Assembly (NCBI GenBank): GCA_937136395.1
Contig: CAKZOI010000070.1
Coordinates: forward strand, 1 to 64,000
Reading direction: 5' to 3'
DNA from: an uncultured Opitutia bacterium
Lineage (GTDB): Bacteria > Verrucomicrobiota > Verrucomicrobiia > Opitutales > Coraliomargaritaceae
DNA: 64,000 nt
The position numbers and the translations under genes were made by a program. The notes under the pieces are model-generated. The model saw only the letters and a program-made list of their open reading frames with translations, was not told the DNA's origin and did no database searches. Below, in pieces: positions 53,686-64,000 of the stretch (its first letter is position 1; each line of letters begins with the position of its first letter).

Positions 53686-55269
53686 TTATTTGGCGGTATC
53701 GCTGGATGTGTCGGAGGTCTTGACGGTAATCACGTCGTGAGGAGCGGACTCCTTTTGACCTGCTGGGCTGACGCGAATGTAGCGTGCATTGTGTCGAAGC
53801 GTGGCAAGATCGGAAGCGCCTAAGTAGCCCATTCCAGATTGGATGCCGCCGACGAGCTCGCGGAGAACGCCCGAGAGTGGTCCGACAGATTCTTTAAGTG
53901 CTTCGATGCCTTCGGCGGCAGCCTTGGTGGCAACATCCTTGCGGTCATGTCCGTAGCGAGCTGCGGAGCCGTCTTTCATGGCTGCGCTACTGCCCATGCC
54001 ACGATATTGCTTATAGAGTTTTCCGTTGATCTCCATGAGTTGCCCTGGGGCTTCATTACATCCAGCGAGTAGGCTGCCGCACATGACACCATCGGCGATC
54101 GTGAGCGCTTTGACCATATCGCCAGATTTGGTGATACCGCCGTCGGCAAGTATACTCACGCCTCGTTGTCGAGCAGCGATAGATGCGCAGTAGAGTGCAG
54201 TCATTTGTGGGATGCCTACACCTGCGACGATGCGGGTGGTGCATATGGAGCCTGGGCCTTGGCCAATTTTAATGGTGTTGGCACCGGCATCGGCAAGAAA
54301 CTCGACACCTTCGGCGCTTGTGACATTACCCGCGATCAGGGTTAAGTCGGGAAATTCTTCGCGAAGCATGCGGATCGAATCTCCGACACCTTTGGAGAAG
54401 CCGTGTGCGGTCGATACGGCAATCGCGTCGACGCCTTCATCGACGAGGTTACCAACGTGTCCGAGAATTCGATCGCGGTCGAGTTGACCGTCTGGAGTGC
54501 GGTGTGCCGAGATGGCGGCGCCGCACATTAGGCGAAAATTATCATCGCGCGCGGGTTTCACGGTTTGCTGGGATTCTTCACTGATACGCTCGATATCACT
54601 GAGGGTAAACAATCCACATAGGCGGTCATACTCATCTACTACGAGTAACTTGTGGATGCCCATGTATTTGGTGAAAAACTCGTCAGCAGTTTGAATGGGG
54701 TTCTGGCTGATTTTACTTTCGGGAAGTGTATACACATTCTCACGCGGTGTCATGGCTTCGAATACCAAGCGATCTGCGTAGCGCTCTTTGACGACGCGCC
54801 CTGGAAGCAGGCCTAGGAGGCGGTTTTGCTCGTCGACGACGGGAAAGGTGCTAAAGCCAAAGCCACGTTCACGAATGTATTCGAGCACTTCGCGAATGCG
54901 TTGGTCGGGACCGACTTTAATGGGCTCTTGGATGTAGCCGTGAATATGATTCTTCACACGGGCGACCTCTTTGAGCTGCTTTTCGTCGCTCATGTTGTAG
55001 TGGATCAGCCCCAGACCGCCGTTGAGTGCCATTTGAATCGCCATTTTCGACTCGGTCACGGTGTCCATATCCGAGGAAATGATTGGTATTTGCAGCTCAA
55101 GTGATGGCGACAGCTTGGTCGTAAGATTTGTCTGACGAGGCAGCACGTCAGAGTAGAGTGTCGCGAGAGAGACGTCGTCGTAAGTTAGACCGACCGGTAG
55201 ATTGCTGGCAAAAAATGTGTCAGCGGGTTGGTAGTAGTCTTCGATTCTATATTCAGCGGGTGCTTTCAT
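53686..55269 (-). CDS. guaB: IMP dehydrogenase with CBS domains
   Basis: 527 residues. The TIM barrel is split by a CBS pair (about 105-235). The catalytic cysteine is C343 in [17 protein letters not shown], followed by the flap and AADG-type [17 protein letters not shown]-terminal GLTYDDVSL is the usual entry. One oddity: the segment normally holding the NAD-contacting Asp (D-S/T-x-H-G) reads [13 protein letters not shown] here, with Ser in place of Asp. It converts IMP to XMP. PurA-like gene follows 18 bases downstream on the same strand, placing both purine branches under one promoter. Confidence 0.9.
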   Translation of the reverse strand: MKAPAEYRIEDYYQPADTFFASNLPVGLTYDDVSLATLYSDVLPRQTNLTTKLSPSLELQIPIISSDMDTVTESKMAIQMALNGGLGLIHYNMSDEKQLKEVARVKNHIHGYIQEPIKVGPDQRIREVLEYIRERGFGFSTFPVVDEQNRLLGLLPGRVVKERYADRLVFEAMTPRENVYTLPESKISQNPIQTADEFFTKYMGIHKLLVVDEYDRLCGLFTLSDIERISEESQQTVKPARDDNFRLMCGAAISAHRTPDGQLDRDRILGHVGNLVDEGVDAIAVSTAHGFSKGVGDSIRMLREEFPDLTLIAGNVTSAEGVEFLADAGANTIKIGQGPGSICTTRIVAGVGIPQMTALYCASIAARQRGVSILADGGITKSGDMVKALTIADGVMCGSLLAGCNEAPGQLMEINGKLYKQYRGMGSSAAMKDGSAARYGHDRKDVATKAAAEGIEALKESVGPLSGVLRELVGGIQSGMGYLGASDLATLRHNARYIRVSPAGQKESAPHDVITVKTSDTSSDTAK

Positions 55270-55327
55270 GTGCTAAGACCAGCAAAAGATTGTCTTTTCT
55301 CAAGTTGAAAAGACAGTTGTGGGTGAA

Positions 55328-56260
55328 ATGAGACCTCAAATAGCTATTTTGCCCTATCGAAGAGCCTTTCGTAGCCCTTTACGGACGGCTCATGGACTAT
55401 GGACTGAGCGAAAGGGCTTTATTGTGCGAATGGAGGATTCGGGGCGAGTTGGCTATGGAGAAGTGGCACCCATTCCAGGTTTTGGCACGGAAACCGTCGA
55501 GGAGGCAGGGGCTTTTCTGACTGAATGGAGTCGAAATCCAAATGTAGCTATTCCGCGCGAGTTGCCATGTTGTGCCTTTGGGTTGAGCGCGGCGTTAGCC
55601 ATGGACACGCGGAAGCGCGTCCCTCCGGTGGCGGCACTATTACCAGCTGGGGCAGATGCGCTAGAGGTATTGTCACAGAAAGCCGCCAAGGGATTTACTA
55701 GCTTCAAATGGAAGATTGGGGTGGAGCCGTTGGCGACTGAGTTGGCATTATTTACAGAATTGATCGATCAATTGCCGGATGGGGGCTCGTTGCGTTTGGA
55801 TGCGAATGGTGGCATTGACGTAGAAGAGTTGATGAAGTGGATCGATGCGATCCTGCCACATTTGCCCAAAGTCGAGTATCTCGAACAACCGCTGCCCGTC
55901 GGGCAGGAGACACGTATGGCAGAAGTTATGCGCACAAGTGGGGTCGCGATCGCCTTAGATGAGTCCTTGAATGGAGGCGCGGGAGATTCGTTGCTCCGAG
56001 AATGGAAGGGCCCCTTGGTGATCAAGCCTGCGTTGATGGGCGATATGGGTGCGCTTGCGCATCGATTGCAGTCCGTTGCCGAGCGGGTGGTGCTTTCATC
56101 GGTGTTTGAAACTGGGGTGGGCTTTGCCAATGCGATGGCTTTGGCCGAGCGCTTGCCAGATATCCAACGCGCGATTGGCTTTGATACTTGCGATGTATTT
56201 GACGACGATCTGGATCTTGCACCCGAAACGGTATGGAAACAATTAGCCCATTTGACTTAA
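55328..56260 (+). CDS. menC: o-Succinylbenzoate synthase (enolase superfamily)
   Basis: About 310 residues from the ATG at 55328; a GTG nine bases upstream is possible. The enolase-superfamily residues are readable: KWK of FTSFKWKIGVE (catalytic lysine pair), metal ligands in RLDANGGID, EYLEQPLPVG and IALDESLNGG, and the second lysine in LVIKPALMGD. It dehydrates SHCHC to o-succinylbenzoate in menaquinone synthesis. The 3' end overlaps the MenE gene by 28 bases, which confirms the pathway. It is divergent from the guaB gene across about 58 bases. Confidence 0.85.
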   Translation: MRPQIAILPYRRAFRSPLRTAHGLWTERKGFIVRMEDSGRVGYGEVAPIPGFGTETVEEAGAFLTEWSRNPNVAIPRELPCCAFGLSAALAMDTRKRVPPVAALLPAGADALEVLSQKAAKGFTSFKWKIGVEPLATELALFTELIDQLPDGGSLRLDANGGIDVEELMKWIDAILPHLPKVEYLEQPLPVGQETRMAEVMRTSGVAIALDESLNGGAGDSLLREWKGPLVIKPALMGDMGALAHRLQSVAERVVLSSVFETGVGFANAMALAERLPDIQRAIGFDTCDVFDDDLDLAPETVWKQLAHLT

Positions 56261-58119
56261 ACGAATTGCACCGCGACTGGATCGTTGGCGTGACGGGGGA
56301 CTGTTTTTATGGGCAGGTTCGGCAATGTATTTTGTCTATCGAAGCGCAGGGTGAGTCAGCTCGAACCCATGGAGTATTGATTGGTGAGACAGATCCGGTG
56401 GCGTTTGCCGCGGCTTTTTTTGCAGCGCTTGCGTTGCGTGTGCCCGTGGTTTTGATGAATCCGAATTGGGGAGAAGGGGAGCGGGATGAGCTCTGTCGCT
56501 TAGTGTCGCCAGTGCTTTCTTTTGGTCGGGGCTTCAATTGCGAGGGCCACCGTTACACGCAGATGCTTCCGGCTGGCTCTATCCTCATCCCCACTGGTGG
56601 CACGACGGGAGGGGTCAAACTCGCTATCCATACTTGGGCGTCGCTAGAGTCTGCTTGTAGTGGTGTGCAGGAGTTTCTTGGGGGTGCCGCGATCGATAGC
56701 TGCTGCGTGCTTCCGCTGTTTCATGTGAGTGGCCTGATGCAACTGCTGCGCAGTTTTATCAGCGGAGGTCGTATTCGTTTTGATGAGGATGAAGTGACGG
56801 GTTGTTGTTTATCCTATGTGCCGACTCAGTTGCAACGTGCATTGACATCGGAAGCTCGTATTCAACAAATTGCTACAGCACGTGCGATCTTTGTCGGAGG
56901 TGCCGCTCTCTCTGAGTCTATAGCCCAGCGGGCGCGAGCGCTTAAGTTGCCAATTGTGCCTGTGTATGGAATGACCGAGACCGCAGCGATGATCGCAGCG
57001 GTGCCTACGAAAGATTTTTTGCAGGATGCGCATCAAGGGGCGATACCAATTGGTCAGGCACGCTTTCAGATCGAGTTGGATGGGCGGCTCCGCATCTATA
57101 GCCCTACGCTGTTTCAAGGATATCAAGGGCAGTCTCTGATTGATCGAGCGGCTGGATATGTGACGGATGATGAAGCGAGGATCGACGTTGATGGGCGCTT
57201 GCACGTGCTCGGCCGAGTGGACCGATTAATTAATAGTGGTGGTGAAAAAATTGATCCGCGCGAGGTTGAGGCAGCGCTGCTACGAATCGAAGGTGTGCGG
57301 GAAGTTTTGGTCATCGGTCAGCCCGATCCCGAGTGGGGGCAAAAAGTGGTGGCGTATTATACTGGAACCGAAGTGGGTGATTTGAAGGTGCAATTGCGCC
57401 AATGGCTCGCACCGCATAAAACACCAAAAGCTTGGATTCACGTTGATCGTTTACCCGTGAGTTCGAAAGAGATGCTGGACGTAGGGGCTTCATTTATGAA
57501 GTCCGCCGAGCATAGGGTGGGCGACTCTGACGCGGACTTCATAAATGAAGCCCCTACGCCGGTATTGCCACAGCGTAAGACTCAGAATTTACGTAAAGGG
57601 CGTCGCTCGCTACTTGGAACTCGCTACTTCATCACCATTTGCACGAAAGATCGTCGTGCTTCTTTAGCAGATCCAGTGGCGTCCGCTGCGATCCTCAAGG
57701 CGTGGCGATTACAACACACAGATGACGATTATGAATTTCACTGTGGAACGGTGATGCCTGACCATATTCATTTTTTATTCACTTTGGGAGATCGGCTATC
57801 GCTCGGGAAATCCATTATTAAATTTAAAGCTAAAACCAAAGAGGCGCTGTGCGCGGTGGGTCTCTCATGGCAACGTGATTTTTACGATCATTGGCTACGC
57901 GCAGATGATTCGATGGAAGGCTTCGCTAAGTATATTTATTTAAATCCGTATCGAAAGTCATTGTTAGCCTTGGATGAGGCGTGGCCTCATTGGCATGTCA
58001 GTCGTGATTACAGACCAGAATTTCTAAGTCATCTGACCACAGTTGGAACGCCGCCCAATGAGTGGCTTGGCGAGTCAATTGCTATCAATGAATTAATTGA
58101 TTCTGATATGCTAGCGTAG
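56233..58119 (+). CDS. menE: MenE-like o-succinylbenzoate-CoA ligase fused in frame to a REP-associated tyrosine transposase (RAYT)
   Basis: 628 codons. Residues 1-416 are an acyl-CoA synthetase of the MenE type: [20 protein letters not shown] (P-loop A3), [14 protein letters not shown] (A5), [20 protein letters not shown] (A7-A8). The end of the ligase reads [13 protein letters not shown], where the usual GK of motif A10 is not obvious. At 57480 a REP palindrome is read through ([20 protein letters not shown]), and from about residue 443 a Y1 transposase domain follows: [15 protein letters not shown], the HUH-type [14 protein letters not shown] and [15 protein letters not shown]. The stop TAG is supplied by the second REP. 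Whether a real fusion protein is made, or RAYT starts at the ATG 57496, is unknown. Confidence 0.8.
   Translation: METISPFDLNELHRDWIVGVTGDCFYGQVRQCILSIEAQGESARTHGVLIGETDPVAFAAAFFAALALRVPVVLMNPNWGEGERDELCRLVSPVLSFGRGFNCEGHRYTQMLPAGSILIPTGGTTGGVKLAIHTWASLESACSGVQEFLGGAAIDSCCVLPLFHVSGLMQLLRSFISGGRIRFDEDEVTGCCLSYVPTQLQRALTSEARIQQIATARAIFVGGAALSESIAQRARALKLPIVPVYGMTETAAMIAAVPTKDFLQDAHQGAIPIGQARFQIELDGRLRIYSPTLFQGYQGQSLIDRAAGYVTDDEARIDVDGRLHVLGRVDRLINSGGEKIDPREVEAALLRIEGVREVLVIGQPDPEWGQKVVAYYTGTEVGDLKVQLRQWLAPHKTPKAWIHVDRLPVSSKEMLDVGASFMKSAEHRVGDSDADFINEAPTPVLPQRKTQNLRKGRRSLLGTRYFITICTKDRRASLADPVASAAILKAWRLQHTDDDYEFHCGTVMPDHIHFLFTLGDRLSLGKSIIKFKAKTKEALCAVGLSWQRDFYDHWLRADDSMEGFAKYIYLNPYRKSLLALDEAWPHWHVSRDYRPEFLSHLTTVGTPPNEWLGESIAINELIDSDMLA
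57480..57558. repeat. REP palindrome, left copy
   Basis: Perfect 27-bp arms (first bases CGTAGGGGCTTCATTTATGA, right arm its exact reverse complement) around a 25-base spacer with GGGTGGGCGACTCTGAC. The spacer and arms recur 635 bases downstream with few changes. It lies in frame inside the menE-RAYT reading frame. Confidence 0.9.
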
Positions 58120-58193
58120 GGGCTTCATTTATGAAGTCCGCCGAGCGCAGGGTGGGCGACTCTGACGCGGTCTTCATAAATGAAGCCCCTACG
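58115..58193. repeat. REP palindrome, right copy
   Basis: Same 79-bp organisation as the left copy, with about three differences (GCGCAG for GCATAG in the spacer; TCTTC for ACTTC in the right arm, giving one mismatch in the stem). It supplies the TAG stop of RAYT and contains an ATG in frame with polX. Confidence 0.9.
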
Positions 58194-58229
58194 CTTGTCA
58201 TCGCGGCCGACTCTCCTAAGAGTTGCGCT

Positions 58230-59954
58230 ATGAACAAAGCTGACATTGTCGATATTTTAGAGGAGATTGCCGTGCTCCTTGAACTGAAGGGAGAGAACCC
58301 GTTTAAGATTCGAGCGTATTCTTCTGGTGCGCGGGCCTTAGAAACGATGGAGGATGACCTTGGTGCCATTATTGACGCGGGGAAACTTAGCTCCATGAGG
58401 GGGGTCGGCTCAGCACTTGTTGAGAAAATCGAGACCCTATACGCGACTGGTGAGTTGGAGTATTATACTAAGCTGCGTGCGTCGATTGCGCCAGGACTGA
58501 TCGAGATGTTGGAGATTCCCGGGCTTGGCGGTAAGAAGGTCAAAAAGTTGCACGATGCACTTAGCGTCGAATCGATCGATGCACTTAAGTCCGCATGTGA
58601 GGCCGGGGAGGTGGCTGCTTTGAAAGGGTTTGGAAAGAAATCCGAAGAGAAGATTTTAAGTGGTATCGCGAATCGGGCTGCGTATGCGAAACGCCATCAT
58701 TGGTGGACCGCGCGAGCCGTAGCAGAGCCGATAGTCGAAGGTTTGCGCGCTTTACCTCAAGTTGAACGTGCCGAGGCCGCGGGAAGTTTACGCCGCTTGC
58801 GTGAGACGGTAGGCGACTTGGACTTCATTGTGGCTTCTTCGGAACCGCAGCCGGTGATGGATTGGTTTGTCGGTCAGGATGGGGTTGTCGAAGTGACGGC
58901 ACATGGTGTGACGAAATCGAGTGTGCGTTTTGAAAGTGGTCTGCAGGCAGATTTGCGCGTTGTTCCTGCGGAGCAATTTGCTTTTGCGCTGCATCATTTC
59001 ACTGGCTCTAAGGAGCACAATGTCGCGATGCGTCAACGTGCCTTGGGCAAAGGTTACAGCTTGAGTGAATGGGGGCTGAAGAGCGAAAGTGAAAGTGAAA
59101 GTAAAGGAATTGAATCGGAGAAGGCCTTATTTGAATTTTTAGGGCTCGCGGAAATTCCGCCAGAGTTGCGTGAGGGCTTGCATGAAATCGAGGCGGCCGA
59201 GGCGGACAAACTGCCCAAATTAATTGAAGTCTCGGATATTCGCGGGGTCTTTCATAATCATACCACGGCATCGGATGGGCGGGCGACGATTGAAGAGATG
59301 GCTGCAGCGGCTGAGGCACTGGGGTTTGACTATCTCGGGTTGGCGGACCACTCAAAGGCGAGTTACCAGGCGAATGGATTAAACGATGAGCGTGTTTTAA
59401 AAATGGCGGACACCATACGTGCGTTTAATGAGTCAGGGGAGTCGCCTGTGCATGTGTTTAGTGGAATTGAATGCGATATTTTACCTGATGGTTCTTTGGA
59501 TCTAGAAGATGCGACACTTCAGGCATTGGACTACGCGGTGATGTCGGTGCACTCTTCGTTCAGTCAGTCTGAAGAAGAAATGACAGCCCGGGTCATTCGT
59601 GCGATCGAACATCCCGCAACGATGATGCTCGGTCATCCGACTGGGCGTATATTGCTTCGTCGCGAACCATATAAGATCGATTTGCAAAAAGTGATCGACG
59701 CGGCGATTGCGAATCGAGTGATCATCGAGATCAACGCGAATCCACATCGTTTAGATATGGACTGGCGTTTATGGCGTCGCGCTGCGGAGCGAGGCTTAAT
59801 GTGTGCGATCAATCCAGATGCGCACAATACAGAGAGCTTGGAATTCTATAAGGCAGGTGTAAATATCGCCCGTAAAGGCTGGTTAGAAGCCGAGCAGATT
59901 TTGAATACTCGTGATTGTGCAGGCGTGGCAAAATGGTTTGCGCAGCGCCAGTAA
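58230..59954 (+). CDS. polX: DNA polymerase/3'-5' exonuclease PolX (family X with PHP domain)
   Basis: 574 residues from the ATG at 58230 ([20 protein letters not shown]), the usual PolX start. The same frame extends 99 bases upstream into the REP palindrome, but those residues are REP-encoded. Order of domains: helix-hairpin-helix units ([36 protein letters not shown]), polymerase palm with [18 protein letters not shown] (two catalytic Asp), [20 protein letters not shown], then the C-terminal PHP nuclease with [18 protein letters not shown] and [13 protein letters not shown] repair enzyme for short gaps. Confidence 0.9.
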   Translation: MNKADIVDILEEIAVLLELKGENPFKIRAYSSGARALETMEDDLGAIIDAGKLSSMRGVGSALVEKIETLYATGELEYYTKLRASIAPGLIEMLEIPGLGGKKVKKLHDALSVESIDALKSACEAGEVAALKGFGKKSEEKILSGIANRAAYAKRHHWWTARAVAEPIVEGLRALPQVERAEAAGSLRRLRETVGDLDFIVASSEPQPVMDWFVGQDGVVEVTAHGVTKSSVRFESGLQADLRVVPAEQFAFALHHFTGSKEHNVAMRQRALGKGYSLSEWGLKSESESESKGIESEKALFEFLGLAEIPPELREGLHEIEAAEADKLPKLIEVSDIRGVFHNHTTASDGRATIEEMAAAAEALGFDYLGLADHSKASYQANGLNDERVLKMADTIRAFNESGESPVHVFSGIECDILPDGSLDLEDATLQALDYAVMSVHSSFSQSEEEMTARVIRAIEHPATMMLGHPTGRILLRREPYKIDLQKVIDAAIANRVIIEINANPHRLDMDWRLWRRAAERGLMCAINPDAHNTESLEFYKAGVNIARKGWLEAEQILNTRDCAGVAKWFAQRQ

Positions 59955-60034
59955 TGTTGGGGCTACGTTGATTTACCTAAAGCCTATTTATTTTCCGCTT
60001 CTCTCTGTTGGTTCTATCGATCAAGCTTTTCGTA

Positions 60035-60778
60035 ATGGCACGTTACCGATCTTTCTTATTTCCAGAAGCAACTATAGGGGATGGCTTTCTCGTTCTGGAT
60101 GCACGTGAGAGTCATCACTTGGTGCGGGTTTTTCGTGCGCGAATTGGTGAGAGCGTCGAAGTTTTGGATGGTTTGGGTAAACGCTATTTAGGCGTGCTGG
60201 AAACTGCCGATGCGAAAGGTGCGCGAATCCTTGTTCAAGAGGTGGCGGAAACAGTGCGCTCTGGACCGACGATCACTTTGTTGCAATCCATGCCGAAGGG
60301 AAAGACGATGGATTTGATTTTACGCATGGCGACCGAAATTGGTGCGTCCGTCATACAGCCTGTATTCACAGATCAAGCAGATGTGCAAATCAAGGGAGAA
60401 CGCTTGATGGCTAAAGTCGACAAGTGGCGTGTGACTATGATTGAAGCTTGTAAGCAATGTGGCTTGAGTCAATTGCCACGCTTGGATACTCCTGTCAGCT
60501 TAAGTGTTTGGATCGATCAACACCCTCCCAAGGTGGAGTCGTTGCGAGTCGTTGCGAGTTTGGAGGAGGGCAGTCAACCATTGCTAGATGTATTGAGAGA
60601 TGTTGCCGAAGTGCAGTCGATCGTTGTGGCGGTAGGGCCTGAAGGTGATTTCACTGCAACTGAATATAGTCGACTTAGTGAGTCAGGTTTTAAGCCAGTC
60701 AGATTAGGTGCCAATGTGCTACGTTCGGAGACTGCGGCAGCATACATTCTCAGCGTTGTTGACCAATGCACTGGCTAA
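60035..60778 (+). CDS. rsmE: 16S rRNA m3U1498 methyltransferase
   Basis: 247 residues from the ATG at 60035 ([17 protein letters not shown]); a start at 60008 would add nine. The N-terminal PUA-like segment [22 protein letters not shown] leads to the SPOUT knot: [40 protein letters not shown] and [20 protein letters not shown], the SAM-binding trefoil loops. It methylates U1498 of 16S rRNA. It stands alone 80 bases after polX. Confidence 0.9.
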   Translation: MARYRSFLFPEATIGDGFLVLDARESHHLVRVFRARIGESVEVLDGLGKRYLGVLETADAKGARILVQEVAETVRSGPTITLLQSMPKGKTMDLILRMATEIGASVIQPVFTDQADVQIKGERLMAKVDKWRVTMIEACKQCGLSQLPRLDTPVSLSVWIDQHPPKVESLRVVASLEEGSQPLLDVLRDVAEVQSIVVAVGPEGDFTATEYSRLSESGFKPVRLGANVLRSETAAAYILSVVDQCTG

Positions 60779-60809
60779 GCTGCAACAGGTGTTCAGCGAA
60801 ACGTCAGCA

Positions 60810-62024
60810 TTAGCTCATTTCAAAGCCGAGGATTGTAATGTCATCTTGCTGATCGGGCACTTGAGTGAAGTCGCCGACGATCTGATACATCGTATCGAGT
60901 GTTTCTTGAATCGGTTTTTCTGACAGCTTACGAAAATTTTCGATGACACGCTTCATACCAAACTCTTCTTCGTTTGGGGCACTGGCTTCGACGATGCCAT
61001 CGGTGAAGGCATAAAATCGATCTCCAACTGAGAGGTCGATCGCTTTAGCTTTTGATGCACCAACACCGGGGAAGCCCATGACGGTTCCCGTCGGGAGCTC
61101 AATCATTTCAATTTCTTTACTGGCTTTGCGATACACGAGCACTTGACGATGCCCAGCATTGGAAAGGATTAAGCGCCGTGAGCCGTCCTTTTGGCGTGCT
61201 GCAAAGTGTCCTGAGAGTCCTGTGACAAATCCTTTATTGATTCGTCCAGTGACTTCTTGGTTTACGGAATTGAGAAACTCTTGTGGATTGTCGTTGTAAA
61301 CCTCTGCGCTATGCGCCGTTAGATATTTGATCAATACCGTGTAAAAGGCGGCGGTCACTCCGTGGCCACAGACGTCACCTAAGAAAAAGAGTAGGCAATT
61401 ACTAGGGTTACGAGGAAAGTTAATCATATCTCCACCAACGGAGGTCATTGGCTTCCAGAGATGGGCGATGTTAATGTGTTTAATCTGAGGCACGCGGCCG
61501 GGGATCATCACGCTTTGGACTTTATTTGCGCTCTCATAGTCCGACCGCATAATCTCGTTTTGTTCACGAAGTCGTTGTTCGCTCTTGGCCAGTTCTTCTT
61601 GGGCCTGCCGCTCTGCTGTGACATCCCGTGAGATCCCCATGATGCCCACGAGCTTGCCTGACTGCAGATGCAGTGGCGCTTTACTAGAAGAGACCCATGT
61701 GATGGTTCCATCCTCCCAGGTTTCTTTCTCGATAATATTGATCAGCGGTTTGCCTGTGCGTAGTATTTCTTGTTCGTCGTCGTAGGCTTGCTGTGCGTGC
61801 TCTATAGAAAAGAGATCAAAGTCACTTTTGCCTTCGAGTTCATGACGGTCTTTCATGCCATGCATTGTGGCTAATGCTTGGCTCGCTGTGACGAAGCGAC
61901 TTTCACGGTCTTTAATGTAGATACGGTCCGCAGTCTGCTCCATCAGTGTTTCAAAAAGGCGCTTTGCAGATGCCTTAATGAGCATTCCACTGTCATCGTC
62001 TCCAGCTTGCGTGGGCTTTTTCAT
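60810..62024 (-). CDS. PAS-domain PP2C-type (SpoIIE/RsbU) serine phosphatase
   Basis: 404 residues. A PAS domain at about 18-140 ([40 protein letters not shown]) is followed by a short coiled linker ([20 protein letters not shown]) and a SpoIIE-type PP2C domain at about 190-400: [13 protein letters not shown] with a metal Asp, [36 protein letters not shown] and [17 protein letters not shown]. Such proteins dephosphorylate anti-anti-sigma factors in partner-switching stress or motility circuits in response to a PAS-sensed signal. No partner switch genes are adjacent. Confidence 0.87.
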   Translation of the reverse strand: MKKPTQAGDDDSGMLIKASAKRLFETLMEQTADRIYIKDRESRFVTASQALATMHGMKDRHELEGKSDFDLFSIEHAQQAYDDEQEILRTGKPLINIIEKETWEDGTITWVSSSKAPLHLQSGKLVGIMGISRDVTAERQAQEELAKSEQRLREQNEIMRSDYESANKVQSVMIPGRVPQIKHINIAHLWKPMTSVGGDMINFPRNPSNCLLFFLGDVCGHGVTAAFYTVLIKYLTAHSAEVYNDNPQEFLNSVNQEVTGRINKGFVTGLSGHFAARQKDGSRRLILSNAGHRQVLVYRKASKEIEMIELPTGTVMGFPGVGASKAKAIDLSVGDRFYAFTDGIVEASAPNEEEFGMKRVIENFRKLSEKPIQETLDTMYQIVGDFTQVPDQQDDITILGFEMS

Positions 62025-62133
62025 TTAGTTCATTTAAGGAACAGTAGATTTAGCAGAACGCAATCATGGACATGCGGATATATGTATAAAAAACATTTGG
62101 CAGGCGAGAGTGTTGCCAGTCTGCTATGCTACT

Positions 62134-62598
62134 ATGCGAGCAGTGATTCAAAGAGTGAGCCGTGCCAGTGTGTCGGTAGATGGCGTAACTGTGGGAGCGT
62201 TGAATTCTCCTAAGGGTGGGCTCTTGATTTTTCTTGGAGTGGGCCCAACGGACAGCATTGAAGACGTGGATTGGTTAGTGCGACGTATTGTAAAACTGCG
62301 AGTTTTTGAAGATGCAGAAGGTCGAATGAACCACTCATTGATGGATGTTGAGGGAGCGGCGATGGTGATCAGTCAGTTTACTTTATTTGGAAGCTTGAAA
62401 AAGGGCAATCGGCCGTCTTTCAATCGCGCAGCGCTTCCGGAGCAAGCCGTGCCTTTATACGAGGCCTTCTGCAAAGGACTGTCGACTGCGCTTGGGCGGC
62501 CAGTCGCTGCTGGGCGTTTTGGGGAGCATATGCAAATTGATGCCGCCAATGATGGACCGATTACCTTAATAGTAGACACTAAGGATCGAGATTTTTGA
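62134..62598 (+). CDS. dtd: D-aminoacyl-tRNA deacylase
   Basis: 154 residues from the ATG at 62134 ([17 protein letters not shown]); a start at 62110 does not fit the family. Active-site motifs are [20 protein letters not shown] (SQxTL) and [18 protein letters not shown] (the cross-subunit Gly-cisPro region reads GPI). It removes D-amino acids mischarged on tRNA. The gene has a 109-base upstream region and is divergent from the phosphatase gene. Confidence 0.92.
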   Translation: MRAVIQRVSRASVSVDGVTVGALNSPKGGLLIFLGVGPTDSIEDVDWLVRRIVKLRVFEDAEGRMNHSLMDVEGAAMVISQFTLFGSLKKGNRPSFNRAALPEQAVPLYEAFCKGLSTALGRPVAAGRFGEHMQIDAANDGPITLIVDTKDRDF

Positions 62599-62710
62599 TC
62601 GTTTGGAGTTTTATATATACAGCCTGTTGAAGATAAATTCCGTCTGCTGGAATATATTCAAATCTAGTGTATCTTAATTTCATATCCTTAACTTCAATTA
62701 TAAGAAAACT

Positions 62711-63163
62711 ATGAAAATCACAAAAATATGCGCGCTTATCTCCCTTTGTTCAATTGCACTCGTCGGTTCAGTCACGGCTGGTGAAGGTTGGATAACCAAT
62801 TTCGAAGCAGCTAAAGCAAAAGCGGCGGCAGAAAAAAAGCCGCTTCTTTTGGATTTTACCGGCTCTGATTGGTGTGGCTGGTGTATCAAATTAGACAAGG
62901 AAGTCTTTAGCCAAGATGCCTTTAAGGCCTATGCGAAGGACTCTTTAGTTTTGGTCGAGTTAGACTTTCCGCGCGACTCGTCGACTTTACCTGAGGGCGT
63001 TGCTGAGCAAAATGAAGCACTTGCTAAGAAATATGGAGTGCGCGGGTTTCCGACTATCTTGATTTTATCGCCTGAAGGTAAGCTCATTGAGAAAACAGGT
63101 TACCAGCGCGGTGGTGCGGATGCTTATGTCGAGCACATCAAAGAGATCGTCAGTAAGATTTAG
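62711..63163 (+). CDS. Exported thioredoxin-like protein
   Basis: 150 residues with a signal peptide ([19 protein letters not shown]). The redox site is [20 protein letters not shown] with C55 and C58, and the cis-proline lies in [17 protein letters not shown]. The long loop with [20 protein letters not shown] matches the thioredoxin_7/DUF255-like group. It probably reduces or isomerises disulfides outside the cytoplasm. It overlaps the converging glycerol kinase gene by four bases. Confidence 0.88.
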   Translation: MKITKICALISLCSIALVGSVTAGEGWITNFEAAKAKAAAEKKPLLLDFTGSDWCGWCIKLDKEVFSQDAFKAYAKDSLVLVELDFPRDSSTLPEGVAEQNEALAKKYGVRGFPTILILSPEGKLIEKTGYQRGGADAYVEHIKEIVSKI

Positions 63164-64000
63164 TCGGTCGCCCAGCTCTTTGCTTTTTCCAAGGCTTGCC
63201 GCCATCGAGCTATTTGTTCGTCGGCGGCATCTTTGTGTATTGAGGGCTCGAACACCTGGTCGACCACCCAGTTGTTGGCGAGTGTTTCTTGGTCGCTCCA
63301 AAAACCGGTCGCAAGTCCTGCGAGGTAGGCAGCGCCGAGGGCAGTAGTCTCAGTCACCTTCGGGCGGACAACTGGCACTTGCATGAGGTTCGCTTGAAAC
63401 TGCATTAAAAAATTATTATTCGCAGCACCTCCATCAACCCGTAATTCGCTGATCGTATTTTTGAAATCGGCATTGATCGCTTCGAGTAAGTCCATCGACT
63501 GGAAGGCGATGCTCTCGAGGGCGGCACGTGTGATGTGAGCAGCTGATGTCCCACGTGTGATGCCGCACAAGGTGCCGCGGGCATAGGGGTCCCAGTGCGG
63601 AGCTCCTAGCCCTGTAAATGCCGGCACTAGGTATGCACCGCCCGTGTTCTCCACGGAGGTGGCGAGTGCTTCGCTTTCAGCTGCATTTTTGATGAATCCA
63701 AGTTCATCGCGGAGCCATTGTATGACGGCGCCGCCTGTGAAAACGCTGCCTTCGATGGCGTATTGTAGCGTTTCGTTTGTCGTGCATGCGAGGGTGGTCA
63801 GTAGATTGTGCTGAGAGATGATTGGATGGTCGCCAGCTGGACGCAGGAGGAAGCATCCTGTGCCATAGGTATTTTTTGCCTTGGATGGATCGAAGCAGGT
63901 TTGCCCGAAGAGCGCGGCTTGTTGATCTCCTGCAATGCCCGCTATCGGCACTTTTTCTAAGCCTTGAAGTGTGCATTCGGCGAAATGATGGCTCGATGGG
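63160..64000 (-). CDS. glpK: Glycerol kinase, C-terminal part (runs off the window)
   Basis: The frame stays open to the right end (residues [13 protein letters not shown] before the GTG at 63951), so the 5' part lies outside. The visible 280 residues hold the FGGY C-domain: [62 protein letters not shown] and [19 protein letters not shown], all typical of glycerol kinase, which phosphorylates glycerol to sn-glycerol 3-phosphate. The stop overlaps the thioredoxin gene's end. Confidence 0.92.
   Translation of the reverse strand, partial: PSSHHFAECTLQGLEKVPIAGIAGDQQAALFGQTCFDPSKAKNTYGTGCFLLRPAGDHPIISQHNLLTTLACTTNETLQYAIEGSVFTGGAVIQWLRDELGFIKNAAESEALATSVENTGGAYLVPAFTGLGAPHWDPYARGTLCGITRGTSAAHITRAALESIAFQSMDLLEAINADFKNTISELRVDGGAANNNFLMQFQANLMQVPVVRPKVTETTALGAAYLAGLATGFWSDQETLANNWVVDQVFEPSIHKDAADEQIARWRQALEKAKSWATD

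Larger units (their letters stand above)
57480..58193 (+). mobile_element. REP-flanked RAYT element
   Basis: A RAYT gene of about 180 codons lies between two 79-bp REP palindromes in the same orientation. RAYTs (IS200/IS605-related Y1 HUH transposases) are usually single-copy and are thought to mobilise REP sequences. The unit sits exactly between the end of menE and the start of polX. The RAYT HIH motif and the tyrosine region (KYIYLNPYR) look intact. Confidence 0.8.

Noticed and set aside
1-64000. CRISPR arrays, tRNA or rRNA genes
   Set aside because: No regularly spaced short direct repeats and no recognisable tRNA or rRNA segments were found by reading.

Overview
The window looks like a chromosomal segment of a Verrucomicrobiota bacterium, most likely a marine Opitutales/Puniceicoccales-type organism (Coraliomargarita- or Lentimonas-like). 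This is inferred from a secretin of the verrucomicrobial pilus/secretion type, very large exported proteins ending in tryptophan/tyrosine-rich modules, several sulfotransferases, many GT4 glycosyltransferases, and weak or non-ATG start signals. No rRNA, tRNA or CRISPR array was seen. Gene names rest on motifs read by eye; no database search was possible.

Layout. 0-6 kb: the 3' end of a secretin gene and a 1587-residue exported beta-propeller/Ig protein, closed by a strong terminator. 6-9 kb: a GT28/MGDG-synthase-like glycosyltransferase overlapping an SCP2-like gene, then a FitAB-type toxin-antitoxin pair. 9-17.5 kb: a candidate lipid or metabolite locus with a class III aminotransferase, an alpha-oxoamine synthase (serine-palmitoyltransferase/AONS fold), an SDR, a FabF-like ketosynthase, a dedicated acyl carrier protein and three GT4 enzymes. 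17.5-18.4 kb: a gene-poor stretch with a decayed reading frame, a MITE-like inverted repeat and small hairpins. 18.4-22.9 kb: a four-gene tripartite exporter (LolD-like ATPase, FtsX/LolC-type permease, HlyD-type adaptor, TolC-type channel). 23-36.7 kb: a GT4 enzyme and a run of genes carrying a shared W/Y-rich C-terminal module (subtilase, cyclophilin, CAP-domain protein, Stf0 sulfotransferase, a small stand-alone module protein).

36.7-48.4 kb is a surface-polysaccharide region: a TylF-like methyltransferase, two HAD-domain proteins (one fused to GT2), a sulfotransferase with a long coiled coil, Wzt, a GT4 and Wzm. It plausibly makes and exports a modified, possibly sulfated glycan through an ABC transporter. 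48.5-64 kb is mostly housekeeping: phasin-like protein, UbiB-like kinase, YjbQ, adenylosuccinate synthetase, IMP dehydrogenase, MenC, MenE, PolX, RsmE, a SpoIIE-type phosphatase, Dtd, a thioredoxin and the end of glycerol kinase.

Most notable: (1) the W/Y-rich module shared by six proteins of unrelated function, including a presumed cytoplasmic sulfotransferase; (2) a RAYT transposase flanked by two near-identical REP palindromes, inserted at the end of menE so the two reading frames are fused; (3) the alpha-oxoamine synthase/ACP/ketosynthase/SDR locus beside glycolipid-type genes and an exporter; (4) a sulfotransferase-coiled-coil protein overlapping wzt, reminiscent of WbdD-type chain-length rulers; (5) in-frame stop codons that interrupt a CAP-domain gene, the likely signal peptide of a module gene, and a decayed frame in the gene-poor stretch.
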